From Acidipila sp. EB88 (lineage in GTDB: Bacteria > Acidobacteriota > Terriglobia > Terriglobales > Acidobacteriaceae): a stretch of DNA of 64,000 bases. Below the pieces are notes generated by a model. The model did no database searches, was not told the DNA's origin, and was given only the letters and a program-made list of their open reading frames with translations. Shown in pieces: positions 46,632-55,694 of this stretch. The translations under genes and the position numbers were made by a program. Each line of letters begins with the position of its first letter. Within the stretch, counting starts at the first letter, position 1. The DNA lies in NCBI RefSeq assembly GCF_003858395.1, contig NZ_QWEV01000005.1:3286001-3350000 (forward strand). Direction: 5' to 3'.

Positions 46632-47415
46632 GTTGAATCTCCTTTTCACTAACGCTTGCAAGAGTTGTAATGCGCGATAAATGTCTCGCCTGGTCCTCAG
46701 CTCGCTATGGCTGCCACTTCCAAGCGCGATTCCGTTCGTGCCACCATGACAGAATGTGGTCGCTTGGATGTCGATGCCGCTTGGCGACATTGTCAGCCTT
46801 TTACGCGTGCACCTTCGTGTGAGTATGCTGCTTGCTGTTCTTCAACTTGTCGAGAACCGCGCATCGTTGTCTACACCCATGCTTGTCTCCACACCTGTTT
46901 CCTCATGCCGCGGCGTCAGCTGCAACAAGCGCCTTGGCGGACCCTTCCTAAACGTTGTCGGGTGCACCGCATCTGTGGACCTCACACTACCGGCTCTCCT
47001 GACGATCCAAGAGGCCCGTGTGCTAGGGCTTACGCGTGATTTGCTTCACAAGCTGCCGGATCGCCGCCGAGGGAAGGCAGGCCACCGTCAGGAAGCCGAA
47101 AAATATCATTAAACCCAATGTTTCCACTACCAGCCGAAATGTAGCCATGCCGCGCCTCTATCCTTCATTGTTATGCGCTGCCAGGCCACCGCAGCATCGA
47201 ACCTACGCTCTGCAGCCGACCTCGCGCACCGTGGCCAACCGTAGCCGCTGACTATGTCCCATACCCGATCAGCAGATGAGCGGATGTGAAGCTCGACGAA
47301 CATCCTTAGGACGCTCATCTAAACAAGAAGATTTGACATTTAAAGGGCAATTTCTGCCAAGAGTAGGGATCTTGTATGGAGTACAGATCATGTTGCAAAG
47401 CCTGATGGTGACTCT
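46632..47415. other. Intergenic region with a possible small gene
   Basis: Gap between the PEP-mutase-like gene and the aquaporin. It holds the 41-residue minus-strand frame at 47023-47148 listed separately; the rest shows only overlapping weak frames. Confidence 0.3.
47023..47148 (-). CDS. Small single-span membrane protein, 41 aa
   Basis: ATG at 47148 follows AGAGGCGCGGC at good spacing. The product is MATFRLVVETLGLMIFFGF then TVACLPSAAIRQLVKQITRKP: one hydrophobic segment (residues 6-24) then a basic tail. It could be a genuine small membrane protein, in a 780-base gap otherwise lacking genes, or a chance frame. Function unknown. Confidence 0.35.
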   Translation of the reverse strand: MATFRLVVETLGLMIFFGFLTVACLPSAAIRQLVKQITRKP

Positions 47416-48243
47416 CTATGTCGGGCTGCTGCCTTCCGAGTCTCGGCGCGGCTGATGACCGCAATGGATGCATCGGACGGTATCCGGGTGCAGCAACTTC
47501 GCGCAACTGAGAGGATCTCGGGCTGGAGCTTCTGGCCAAAAGTGGCGGTGGACCTCCGCGGCTATCAACATCCCCAGGAGCGGTCCGAACAAATAGATCC
47601 ATAGGTGTTGCCATACGCGGCCTGCAAACGCAGTGGCTAGTGTTCGCGCAGGATTCATGCTCGTTCCTGAAATTGGCGATTCAACGGTAATCAGGATCGC
47701 GATGAGGGCGCCGACAGCCACACCTGTAAAGGCAATCCGCCGAGAAGACCGGATAAAGAACAGGATAAGCGCCATGAGGAGCGCCGAGATAAGCGTCTCG
47801 GCGAGAAATGCCATAAAGTCTCCGCTCGGTCCGGGGACAGTGACCGCATAATGAACCGGAGGATTCCTGAACGAACTCCCGACTGTGAGCAGGATGCCCA
47901 TGACTCCCAGAAATGCTCCGACAAAGTGCGATAGGACGTAAAAGAAAGCGTTCCACGGCTGAATGCGCCGCAAGCGCAAAAACGCGATCGTGACTGCAGG
48001 ATTCAGATGAGCCCCAGATCGTTTTCCCCAAGGCGATTGGATTATTACACTCACTACGACACCGATAGCAGCGGCAAGGATCACAAGGCGCGTCCGATCG
48101 TCTGGAATGGACCTGAACAGAACGGAAGTTGGAGACTCCAGCACAACTATTAGTAAACACACCAAAAACATAAAGGCCCCGATGAGACATCCTTCGATAA
48201 GGTACTCAGGCCAGTTGTTGCGTAATGATGTCCTGGCAGTCAA
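47416..48243 (-). CDS. MIP family channel (aquaporin/glycerol facilitator)
   Basis: The 275-residue channel has two NPA loops, SGAHLNPAVT and SGTSMNPART, with six membrane helices. The start is TTG at 48243 behind AGGAGGCTCACT. After the last helix a 45-residue soluble tail contains CAKLLHPDTVRCIHCGHQ, a Cys/His cluster (three Cys, three His) absent from classic aquaporins, maybe for metal binding. Transported solute (water, glycerol, or metalloid) is not decidable. Confidence 0.85.
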   Translation of the reverse strand: MTARTSLRNNWPEYLIEGCLIGAFMFLVCLLIVVLESPTSVLFRSIPDDRTRLVILAAAIGVVVSVIIQSPWGKRSGAHLNPAVTIAFLRLRRIQPWNAFFYVLSHFVGAFLGVMGILLTVGSSFRNPPVHYAVTVPGPSGDFMAFLAETLISALLMALILFFIRSSRRIAFTGVAVGALIAILITVESPISGTSMNPARTLATAFAGRVWQHLWIYLFGPLLGMLIAAEVHRHFWPEAPARDPLSCAKLLHPDTVRCIHCGHQPRRDSEGSSPT

Positions 48244-48738
48244 AGTGAGCCTCCTTCCTCTTACATTCCAATCGAGCCCGCAGTGGGTTGGTTTAGGTGT
48301 GCATCAGGGAGGGGGCGCAACCATGCGGGATCGACTTCCACGCGCTCTGTCCAAGAAGTGAAAAACGGGGCACGAGCGACCGATCACCTTCCTTCAGGTG
48401 GTGAACACCCTGACCCATCGCGGATGCCCGGCCCACGCTTGAATACCTAATACAGGCGCCAGTCGAGAGCGATGTGCGTAGCCACCCGGCGACCATATAC
48501 AAAGCGGATGGCGCCATTAGGACCGCTTCGACTCCGATGACGATCTTATTTGCATTAGGCGAACCGACTTCGGCGACATCGACGAGCCTCACAACCTGAT
48601 GCGAGTCACCTTAGGCGGTTAGTCGAATGCTTGTCGTAAAGTCTTCATCGCTTTTCTCGACAACAATGCTGCCCGTATGACGACTGCGGGCAGCGATCTT
48701 GAAGAGAAGAGTTGTCACAGTGAAAGCCTATACAGCAT
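48244..48738. other. Intergenic region without supported gene
   Basis: 495 bases. A minus-strand frame (48293-48592) includes hydrophobic VLMAPSALYMVAGWL but lacks a good start. A hairpin GCTGCCCG/CGGGCAGC at 48668-48694 could end the upstream SDR. Confidence 0.35.
48668..48694 (-). terminator. Hairpin downstream of the SDR gene
   Basis: An 8-bp perfect stem GCTGCCCG/CGGGCAGC, 11-base loop, followed on the minus strand by a mildly T-rich ATTGTTGTC. Probably a weak terminator for the SDR gene ending at 48739. Confidence 0.35.
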
Positions 48739-49449
48739 TCAATGCCCAGCGGTGCGACCACCATCGACATAGTGAATTTCGCCTGTCACGTAATTCGCAT
48801 CCTCTAGGTAGTTCATGGCGCGCACTACGTCCTCGATCTTGCCGTTGCGGTTCATCGGCGAGAACCAACGTAGATCATCTGGGTTAGAGTTCTTGTGCAA
48901 TGGGGTTTCAACGATACCGAGAGAGATGGTATTGACCCTGATATTGCTAGATGCAAGTTCCATCGCCAGGCCACGCGTTGCAGCGACGCAAGCACCCTTA
49001 GATAGGGATGCAAGAACCGCGGGAACGGTCTGCAGCGCGTGCTCAACAAGGCTGGTTGAAATCTGCACGATGTGACCACCTCCCTGCTTCTTCATGGCAG
49101 GCACGGCTACCTGAGTCGCGAAAAAGACACTATCAAGGTTTGTTCTCATCACTTCACGAAAGAGATCTTCCGAAATCTCCTCGACCTTGCCGGGGCGCCA
49201 AATGCCAGCGTTGTTGATGAGGGTGTCGACTCGGCCATATGTATCGATCGCAGTCTGTACCACTCTTCGAGCTATAACAGGGTCTCCGATATCACCGGGG
49301 ATCGTGATGTAATCCGGAGTGTTGGAAGGAGCAATCTCCCGTGCATTACCAACAGCGCGCCAACCGCGCGCAAGGTAGGCCTCGACAAAGGCTTTGCCCA
49401 ACCCAGAGGACGAACCGGTGACGACAACAACTTTGCGTTCTGTGCTCAT
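48739..49449 (-). CDS. SDR family oxidoreductase, Tyr of YxxxK missing
   Basis: The 236-residue SDR has VVVVTGSSSGLGKAF, LINNAGIW, Ser in HIVQISTSL and C-terminal VTGEIHYVDGGRTAG. At the YxxxK site the sequence is VLASLSKGA, so the catalytic Tyr is replaced (Ala at K-4). Active chemistry is doubtful unless another residue substitutes. ATG at 49449 follows GGGAGATCATTCA. It lies 80 bases from the following SDR paralogue 2, same strand. Confidence 0.8.
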   Translation of the reverse strand: MSTERKVVVVTGSSSGLGKAFVEAYLARGWRAVGNAREIAPSNTPDYITIPGDIGDPVIARRVVQTAIDTYGRVDTLINNAGIWRPGKVEEISEDLFREVMRTNLDSVFFATQVAVPAMKKQGGGHIVQISTSLVEHALQTVPAVLASLSKGACVAATRGLAMELASSNIRVNTISLGIVETPLHKNSNPDDLRWFSPMNRNGKIEDVVRAMNYLEDANYVTGEIHYVDGGRTAGH

Positions 49450-49529
49450 TGAATGATCTCCCGATCTTGCTGCCACCCGACGATGACATGACAAGGCATA
49501 GCTTTTAGAAGGATAGAAGCCGCCTGCGA

Positions 49530-50396
49530 TTACTTTAGGGCCGCCAGTTGATCGAAACCGAAGCCGTGAACTAGTGCTGCTTGGATGGGCTCAAGGGCAG
49601 TATTTGCAGTATCGGCCCCGAATGCAGCGCCTACCGTTACCCGAGCGGGTCGGTTACCAGCAGGAGTCTCAACTAGCTTCGCGAGTTCCTTCGCCACTTC
49701 GTGTGGCTCGGGCGCATTGCCGCTATGAAAAAAACCGCCAAGGACCTCCCCGATCTTTGCGGGAAGCGCCGCGACGTCTGCATATCCGCTTGCACGCTCG
49801 GGATCTGCTGGCTGCTGTGGAGCGGCATATAGATTCGTTGCAAACGGTCCTGGCTGGACTAAGACGACGTCGATTCCGAGCTGGGATAGTTCGTAACGGT
49901 AGCTGTCAGTGAGCGCCTCAAGTGCGTGCTTTGAGGCCCCGTAGAGGCCGACAAAGGGAATTGTGAGTCTACCTAGGATCGATCCTATGTTGATGATGAG
50001 CCCGCTGTGACGCTTCCGCATGTGCGGCAGCGCAGCCCGAATTACACGTTGAACACCGAAGACATTGACCTCGAACATGTTCTTGAGCTGGTCAGGCGAG
50101 AATGTCTCAGATATGCCCGCAAAGAACACGCCAGCGTTGTTAATCAAGACGTCCAGTTCACCACCAGTCTCAGCAAGCAAGGCGTTGACGGCAGCATCAA
50201 TGCTCGTTTCTCTTGTGACGTCAAGCTCGAGCGTTTCAATTCCCACCGACTGGAATTCGGCGACAAGTGTGGCCGCCGCCGTCGCGTTTAGATCTCGCAT
50301 GCTTGCAAATACGCGATGTCCTGCTTTAGCTAAAGTCTTTGCAGAATCGGCTCCGAATCCGCCAGATGCCCCCGTGATGAGGATTGTCTTCGACAT
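49530..50396 (-). CDS. Short-chain dehydrogenase/reductase (paralogue 2)
   Basis: A 288-residue classical SDR: TGASGGFGADSA, INNAGVFFAGISET, active YGASK in GLYGASKHALEALTDSYRYELSQLGIDVVLVQPGPFATNLY, and C-terminal ETPAGNRPARVTVGAAFGADTANTALEPIQ. Nearly block-by-block similar to the SDR at 37846-38712, so the two are duplicates flanking the RND/PEP-mutase/aquaporin block. Confidence 0.88.
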   Translation of the reverse strand: MSKTILITGASGGFGADSAKTLAKAGHRVFASMRDLNATAAATLVAEFQSVGIETLELDVTRETSIDAAVNALLAETGGELDVLINNAGVFFAGISETFSPDQLKNMFEVNVFGVQRVIRAALPHMRKRHSGLIINIGSILGRLTIPFVGLYGASKHALEALTDSYRYELSQLGIDVVLVQPGPFATNLYAAPQQPADPERASGYADVAALPAKIGEVLGGFFHSGNAPEPHEVAKELAKLVETPAGNRPARVTVGAAFGADTANTALEPIQAALVHGFGFDQLAALK

Positions 50397-50521
50397 GGGT
50401 TGTACCTTTCATGGTTGTACTTGGCTTGCTTTCGACGACGCTAGCGCTGAAGGTTACGCGACCCTCGGCGCTACACGCTATCCCTGCTTATTGCGGGAGG
50501 AGGGAGGATAAGGCGGCAAAC

Positions 50522-51214
50522 TTAAGCCGTCGCCGCTTCTTTCATCTTGTGAATGGCTTCTTGCGTTGTCCACAGAGCGTTGGCCATGAAGCGATAGTTC
50601 ACCATTGCCGCCTGGTAGCCGTCGCCCTCTTCATTCTTTGGAGCCGCGACCGCGTCGCGAATCATCGCTACTTCCATTCCGGCTTCGATAATGTCTCGCA
50701 TATGTGACTCGAGACAGATGTTCGCAGCCGGACCGGCCATGATGACCTTTTCCACTTTGCGCATGCGGAGCTGCTTGATCATGTCGTTTGCTTCGCAACC
50801 GAAGTGTTTATGGGGTGAGGTATTGCAGGTGTGCCCATCCAGCAGGTACTTTTTGAAAGGCTCGTAGTAGTCGGCCCGGGAGCCTTCAAAGCCCTCGAGG
50901 TCAACTGGATCTTTGCGTCCGCAGAACCCGATTCCGCCAAGATAGTGCGCAATTGCTCCGCCTGGAACCACCCACTGAAAATCAGTGGGGTAATACCAGT
51001 GTGGAGAGTGAAGGATGTAGTAGCCCAGGTCCCGCGCCGCCTTCAGCAGTTGCTCGGTATGTTGGATCACACTACGCTCCTTGAGCGCGTCCGCGATCAA
51101 CTCGTAGTAAGTACCGGGCCTCTCTTCAAAGAATTCATTTTGCATGTCGACCAACACCAGCGCAGTACGCTTGTGGTCGAGTGTCATGTCCGGATTGCGA
51201 TGGGTGAAAAGCAT
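50522..51214 (-). CDS. Isochorismatase-like cysteine hydrolase
   Basis: The 230-residue hydrolase has ALVLVDMQNEFFEE (catalytic Asp) and VIMAGPAANICLESHMRDIIEAG (nucleophile Cys), with a Lys near KYLLDGH/PHKHFG that may complete the triad. The isochorismatase family includes nicotinamidases and N-carbamoylsarcosine amidases; the substrate here is unclear. ATG at 51214 follows AAGGAGCCCTACAG. Single gene, divergent from the ArsR-like regulator across 400 bases. Confidence 0.85.
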   Translation of the reverse strand: MLFTHRNPDMTLDHKRTALVLVDMQNEFFEERPGTYYELIADALKERSVIQHTEQLLKAARDLGYYILHSPHWYYPTDFQWVVPGGAIAHYLGGIGFCGRKDPVDLEGFEGSRADYYEPFKKYLLDGHTCNTSPHKHFGCEANDMIKQLRMRKVEKVIMAGPAANICLESHMRDIIEAGMEVAMIRDAVAAPKNEEGDGYQAAMVNYRFMANALWTTQEAIHKMKEAATA

Positions 51215-51611
51215 CTGTAGGGCTCCTTAGCGAGGGAGCGACTGCAAGTCGCCCTCGATGCGTCCTTTGACAATGTTCTGAACCAGCTGGATATGCCAAA
51301 AAAAGCGCAAAAACTGACAGGTTTCTCCATTGCACAGGGGTCCCACAACATCTTCGATCGAACTGCCGACGATCCGCGGGTTCCTTTGCGATGCACTAAA
51401 TGCCGATTAACACGTTCCTTTGCAGAGACTTGCATGATCAAAGCGGTTCTCACTTGCCTTCATGTACGCGGCGCTAGCTTTGTATCGGAAGGAAAAGCGG
51501 TCAGCCGACGAGCGAACCGGAATCATGTGACTATCTTTGCGTCTCGGTTATCAAAGGAACGAGAGACGAAGGTGAGGAATCAATCACCGAGTGAGGTCTG
51601 CTGGGACGGCG
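51215..51611. other. Divergent intergenic region
   Basis: About 397 bases between the isochorismatase-like hydrolase and the ArsR regulator. Likely contains both promoters; no gene, repeat or clear operator was recognised. Confidence 0.3.
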
Positions 51612-51923
51612 ATGGATTCGATTGACGACCTACGTGCGTTGCGAATCGCAAGAGCGCTGGGTGACCCCACTCGCTTTGTGATTTACAGGCACATCATCGA
51701 TGCGGGCGAAATGAGATGCGGGGATGTCGGTGTTGATACCCCCGTGCAGGCGTCGACCGTGTCGCATCATCTCAGAGTTCTCTCTGAAGCCGGTCTCATT
51801 GGATCACGGAGAGAAGGTCAAGGGGTCTATTACAGGGTGATTTCGGCGAGTCTTGGCGGGTACTTGCGGTTTATGAGAAATCTCGAACGGAAAGGTCGAC
51901 TACACGCGAGCTCTCCCGTTTAG
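51612..51923 (+). CDS. ArsR family transcriptional regulator
   Basis: The 103-residue winged helix reads ALRIARALGDPTRFVIYRHI, STVSHHLRVLSEAGLIGSRREGQGVYYRV, as in ArsR/SmtB regulators. No CxC metal site in helix 3 (no Cys pair), so not an arsenic sensor. A GTG at 51591 would add 7 residues. It is divergent from the isochorismatase-like gene and is its likely regulator. Confidence 0.82.
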   Translation: MDSIDDLRALRIARALGDPTRFVIYRHIIDAGEMRCGDVGVDTPVQASTVSHHLRVLSEAGLIGSRREGQGVYYRVISASLGGYLRFMRNLERKGRLHASSPV

Positions 51924-51991
51924 CGGTCGAGCTCCAGCAGCCTGGAATCGCATTCCTGTGCGGATGGCAGGTTCCCTGGTCACGCTTATCT

Positions 51992-52978
51992 ATGCCCAAA
52001 CACCTTCGCACCATCGTCTTTCTGATAGATTCTCCAGGAGACCTCTTGAGTCTGGTGGCGATGGCCTCCGTGTTCTCCTATCCAAAGATCGAGGGTAAAC
52101 CCGCGTATCAAACAAGAATCTTATGCGCCGATGCGAAAGTCGAGGCTCACGGGCGCGGCGGGCTCGTCTTGAGCCATTGCATCCCGTACTCAGAATACTC
52201 GGGCTCAATCGACACTCTGGTGATCCTTGGCGGTGAGTCGGCATTTGCGGAGCCCAGACCCGAGGTTCTTCGTTGGATACGGAGGAGGGCGCCACATGTA
52301 CAGCGCCTGGTCGGTGTGTGTGTGGGCGTATTTCTTCTTGCACCCACTGGTCTGCTTGATGACAAGGTCGTTACTACTCACTGGCACCACGCTCCAAAGC
52401 TCGCGGCTCTTTACCCTCACCTGAAGGTCGACAGAGATAGGGTCTTTATCAAGGATGGCAACGTTTATACGACAGCTGGGGTTACCGCGGGGATTGATCT
52501 CGCGCTCGAGATCGTGGAAGAAGATTTAGGGGGCAATGCCGCGGCGACTATCGCCCATACACTCGTGCTCTATTTGCGCCGTCCCAGCATGGAGACCCAA
52601 TACAGCAGGTTGCTTGCTCAACAGGCGGATGTCCGGGGAACACCCCTAAGAGATCTGCCAGCCTGGGTGAAAGCGAATCTCACGGAAAAGCTGGATGTCA
52701 GCGCCTTAGCCAACTCGGTATCGATGACACCTCGCACCTTCGCGCGTCAATTCGAGGTGCATTTTCGAACAACGCCAGCGCGGTGGATTCAATCACTCAG
52801 GATCGAAGCCGCTTGTAGCCTTCTAGCAACCAAAGAACAGCCCCTGAAGATCATCGCGGGGCTCACCGGATTCAAGGATGAGCAGTCCCTGCGCCGCGCA
52901 TTCATTCAACAGCTCAAACTCACGCCGAAAGAGTACCGTGATCGCTTCGGTAGCCTTAGGATGCCTGACACTGAATAG
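51992..52978 (+). CDS. GlxA-type transcriptional regulator (DJ-1/PfpI plus AraC HTH)
   Basis: The 328-residue protein has an N-terminal DJ-1/PfpI-like domain (1-190; DTLVILGGESAF, RLVGVCVGVFLLAPTGLLDDKVVTTHWHH with Cys nucleophile-elbow position) and a C-terminal AraC HTH pair (215-320; LDVSALANSVSMTPRTFARQFEVHFRTTPARWIQSLRIEAA, LTGFKDEQSLRRAFIQQLKLTPKEYRDRF). Such regulators sense small ligands. It is 68 bases after the ArsR stop, likely cotranscribed. A second GlxA-like gene begins at the right end of the window. Confidence 0.9.
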   Translation: MPKHLRTIVFLIDSPGDLLSLVAMASVFSYPKIEGKPAYQTRILCADAKVEAHGRGGLVLSHCIPYSEYSGSIDTLVILGGESAFAEPRPEVLRWIRRRAPHVQRLVGVCVGVFLLAPTGLLDDKVVTTHWHHAPKLAALYPHLKVDRDRVFIKDGNVYTTAGVTAGIDLALEIVEEDLGGNAAATIAHTLVLYLRRPSMETQYSRLLAQQADVRGTPLRDLPAWVKANLTEKLDVSALANSVSMTPRTFARQFEVHFRTTPARWIQSLRIEAACSLLATKEQPLKIIAGLTGFKDEQSLRRAFIQQLKLTPKEYRDRFGSLRMPDTE

Positions 52979-53036
52979 GTAAGCTCCCCTTAAACAGGTT
53001 TAAGGCATCCGTCTCGCCGGAAGCCCACTCCGATGA

Positions 53037-53252
53037 GTGACAGCTCGCCGTTATTCGAGGTGTCGCATATGCTGGTTAGTAAACCTGCATCTTAAGGATG
53101 CGGTAAGACTCCGCACCCCCAGTCACAAAAAATGGCCATTTGCTCCTACGAGTGCACTTCCTGCCGCGTTTTCGCAGCGAGGAAAACGGAAAAGACTAGC
53201 TCGATCTCCCGAGACGAGGTCGCCCATCGCCCCAGCTCGTATCGCTGAGTAA
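53037..53252 (+). pseudogene. Possible Ada metal-binding domain remnant
   Basis: A 71-residue frame with RTPSHKKWPFAPTSALPAAF and ARSPETRSP recalls the Ada N-terminal domain (RTP...F.PTSA.A...RPET.P), but the Cys ligands CxxC are lost. It ends in TAA at 53250, in the same frame as the alkA segment that follows. Low certainty. Confidence 0.3.
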
Positions 53253-54131
53253 GCCGATGACCCCGCAGGCCGCCGTATTCTCAAGACTGTTACCGTATAC
53301 CCCCCTTACGATTGGGAGTCCTGTCTCAGCTTCTTTAGACATCACTCTCTTCCAGGTCTCGAAGCAGTCGACGATCTCGGATACGAACGTGTCTTGGAGA
53401 CCGCCAACGGCCTCGGGTGGTTCCGTGTCGATCACAGTGCGAAAGACAATGGCCTCCGACTCTCCCTCTGGAATGGCACGGAAGTAGAGTTAGCCTCTAT
53501 CATCGCTCGTGTACGACAAATGTTCGATCTCGACGTCAGCCCTGCTTATCTGGATGTTCACATGCAAAGGAGCCGGCCTTTATCTGTAATATGGAAACGT
53601 AACCCCGGTATCCGGTTGGCGCGTACATGGAGCGGTTTTGAGACTGTTTTTGCGGCCGTCCTTGGTCAAGTGGTGTCTGTCAACTTCGGCAAGATTCTGA
53701 TCGAAGAACTGATGACTTTGGCAGGTCGTCGCGTCGTCCATCCCAAAACCGCCGAACGAATCTATCTTTTTCCTTCAGCGAGGGAGATTGCCAACTCGAA
53801 CCTTTCGGGGATTCGTACCTCAGCCAAACGGCGTTCCACCCTCTCTGTCTTAGCCGCGGCGATCGATCAAGGAACGCTAGTCTTAGAGGCGAACGCTGAC
53901 ACCGTCGGCTTGAAGCGAGCACTCCGCAACATCGGGGGCATTGGTGTCTGGACAGCTGAATATGCAGCTCTCCGCGGTTTTGGAGACGATGACGCGTTTC
54001 CCTCGACGGACTATGTCCTGAAGCAAGAGCTCACGCGAAATAAGGATCTGGAGATTTCAGCGCTCCGACCGTTACGCGGGTACGCAGCAGTGGCACTATG
54101 GAGACACTACGCCCTACGCCGGCGACTCTAA
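53253..54131 (+). pseudogene. AlkA-type DNA-3-methyladenine glycosylase lacking a start
   Basis: From 53253 the frame is open without ATG/GTG and reads YPPYDWESCLSFFRHHSLPG, the canonical AlkA N-terminal block, then ANGLGWFRVDHSAKDNG, VLGQVVSVNFGK (HhH-GPD fold) and AFPSTDYVLK, whose Asp is the catalytic residue. Only a TTG at 53394 can start translation, leaving out about 45 residues. The usual architecture is Ada-HTH-AlkA; here only a remnant of Ada is upstream and the HTH seems deleted. AlkA cuts N-glycosidic bonds of alkylated bases. Partner ogt at 62.5 kb remains intact. Confidence 0.7.
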
Positions 54132-54408
54132 AGAAGATGGTGAATGTCGTTCGAAACACTTGGAACCACGCGATCACCTGTAACCAGGTGAAACCATTGT
54201 TCAGTCGACACTAAAGTCCAACGGATTCCCACTGGGGCCTAGCCGACTAAAGAAGTTTAGAGGCCAACGGTTTAGCAGCTAAAGCCAAGATGGTCCAAAT
54301 GTGCGACGAAGCGTTAGCGGCTACATCTACCGCCTTTGCAAGAGAAGACTACTGGGCTGTTATATGTAGCTCACATGAGCTGTCCGGCGCAGCCCGGAAA
54401 GGACCTTA

Positions 54409-54795
54409 ATGGATCAGATAGCAACGATCATTGTCGTCGATGACGATCAGTCGGTACGAGAATCTTTGCCGGAGCTCATTCAAGAATGCGGCTATCAATC
54501 GAGATCCTACGCTTCGGCAGAAGAATATCTGTCTTCGGCTGATGTGCTGGGTACGAGCTGCCTCATCCTTGACATGGCCATGCCAAGAATGAGCGGCTGG
54601 GAACTGCAGCGCATGCTGCGACGGGTGAACTTCACGCCCCCGATCATATTCATAACCGCAACTCAGAACGATGCGATCCGCCAGGCGGTGATCGAGGAGG
54701 GAGCTGTAGCTTGCCTAATGAAGCCATTTCATGACAGAGAACTTCTAGAAGCAATTGGGCTAGCCCTCGGTATGTCTGGGCGACGAAATGCTTAA
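54409..54795 (+). CDS. Stand-alone receiver-domain response regulator
   Basis: A 128-residue single receiver: DDDQSVRESLPELIQECGY, D55 in SCLILDMAMPRMSG, ITATQND (Thr), and LMKPFHD (Lys). No output domain, so it likely serves as a phosphorelay intermediate or phosphate sink. Promoter-side spacing: ATG behind GGAAAGGACC. It lies upstream of an ECF sigma factor and, on the other strand, a PAS histidine kinase with a FixJ-like partner. Confidence 0.9.
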   Translation: MDQIATIIVVDDDQSVRESLPELIQECGYQSRSYASAEEYLSSADVLGTSCLILDMAMPRMSGWELQRMLRRVNFTPPIIFITATQNDAIRQAVIEEGAVACLMKPFHDRELLEAIGLALGMSGRRNA

Positions 54796-55050
54796 ACACA
54801 ACCTGGGGAAGAGAAGCTCGTCATTAGCCTCGTGTCGGACTCCCAAGACTCCACACCCCATACCATCAGATAATATCGCTGAAGTCTCAGCTTTGTTGTA
54901 ATCCTCCTGAGCAACACGTAGCCGTGACGTGGCGAACACATAGCGAGTCAAGCCGGTGCCTCGACCCTTCGTAGCAGCTTAGCGAAATGAAAGGAGGCAT
55001 GGTCTCTGAGCTCGAAAGGAGTTTCGCGTCGCGGTTTGTAGGAGGTAATC

Positions 55051-55686
55051 ATGCAAGATGCGATCTGTGTCAATGATCTCCCAGAACAAACCCCTGACGG
55101 TCGGTCGCCAAGCGGGGTCCGACAACCACTAGATCAGGCGGACCGTCCATTTGTGTTCGAAGAGTTGGAGAAGATTTACTCTCGACGGCTATTCAAGCAG
55201 ATTATCGCCATCACCCGACACCATGAAGATGCTGAAGATGCGCTTCAAGATGCGCTCTGCAACGCTTACATAGCACTGCCTCTGTTCGAGAGACGATGCC
55301 ACGTTTACACTTGGCTCAGCAGAATTGCGATCAATGCGGCGTTAGTAAGGGTCCGGAAGCGCAACAACCTGCGTGAAGCATCGATTGAGAAACAGAACGA
55401 TTGGGACGGCAGTGAGCAGCTTCACGAGATTCCGGATAAGAGCTGGTCCGCTGAAGATCTCTATTGTGCAGACGAGAAGTTGCGCCAGATCGCAAATGTA
55501 GCCGAGTCTCTTGACCCGATTTCTAAGCAGGTTCTGCATCTCCGCGCGGACGACGAATTGTCAATGGAGGAAATAGCAAGTCAATTAGGCATGTCAGTGT
55601 CAGCCGTTAAAGCAAGGCTTTATCGCGCTCGACATGTTCTTCGAGTGTGTCTCCCTGGCGACATGATGGCCGATATGAGGAACTGA
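55051..55686 (+). CDS. ECF-type RNA polymerase sigma factor
   Basis: The 211-residue protein has sigma region 2 (RLFKQIIAITRHHEDAEDALQDALCNAYIAL, then FERRCHVYTWLSRIAINAALVRVRKR) and region 4 (SLDPISKQVLHLRADDELSMEEIASQLGMSVSAVKARLYRARHVLR). Long N-terminal (about 35 residues) and inter-domain segments. No anti-sigma gene is adjacent; the two-component genes beside it may control it. ATG follows GTAGGAGGTAATC. Confidence 0.9.
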   Translation: MQDAICVNDLPEQTPDGRSPSGVRQPLDQADRPFVFEELEKIYSRRLFKQIIAITRHHEDAEDALQDALCNAYIALPLFERRCHVYTWLSRIAINAALVRVRKRNNLREASIEKQNDWDGSEQLHEIPDKSWSAEDLYCADEKLRQIANVAESLDPISKQVLHLRADDELSMEEIASQLGMSVSAVKARLYRARHVLRVCLPGDMMADMRN

Positions 55687-55694
55687 CATCTTCC

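Noticed and set aside
48293..48592. 99-residue minus-strand frame with a hydrophobic segment
   Set aside because: No ribosome-binding site and no family pattern; the C-terminal half is low quality.
53257..53487. Second frame (MTPQAAVFSRLLPYTP) over the alkA start
   Set aside because: It suggests a C-run frameshift, but the AlkA frame itself is open from 53253 and reads YPPYDW directly, so no frameshift is needed.
54175..54190. CACCTG-TAAC-CAGGTG hairpin after alkA
   Set aside because: Only 6 bp and no T-tract; could be chance.
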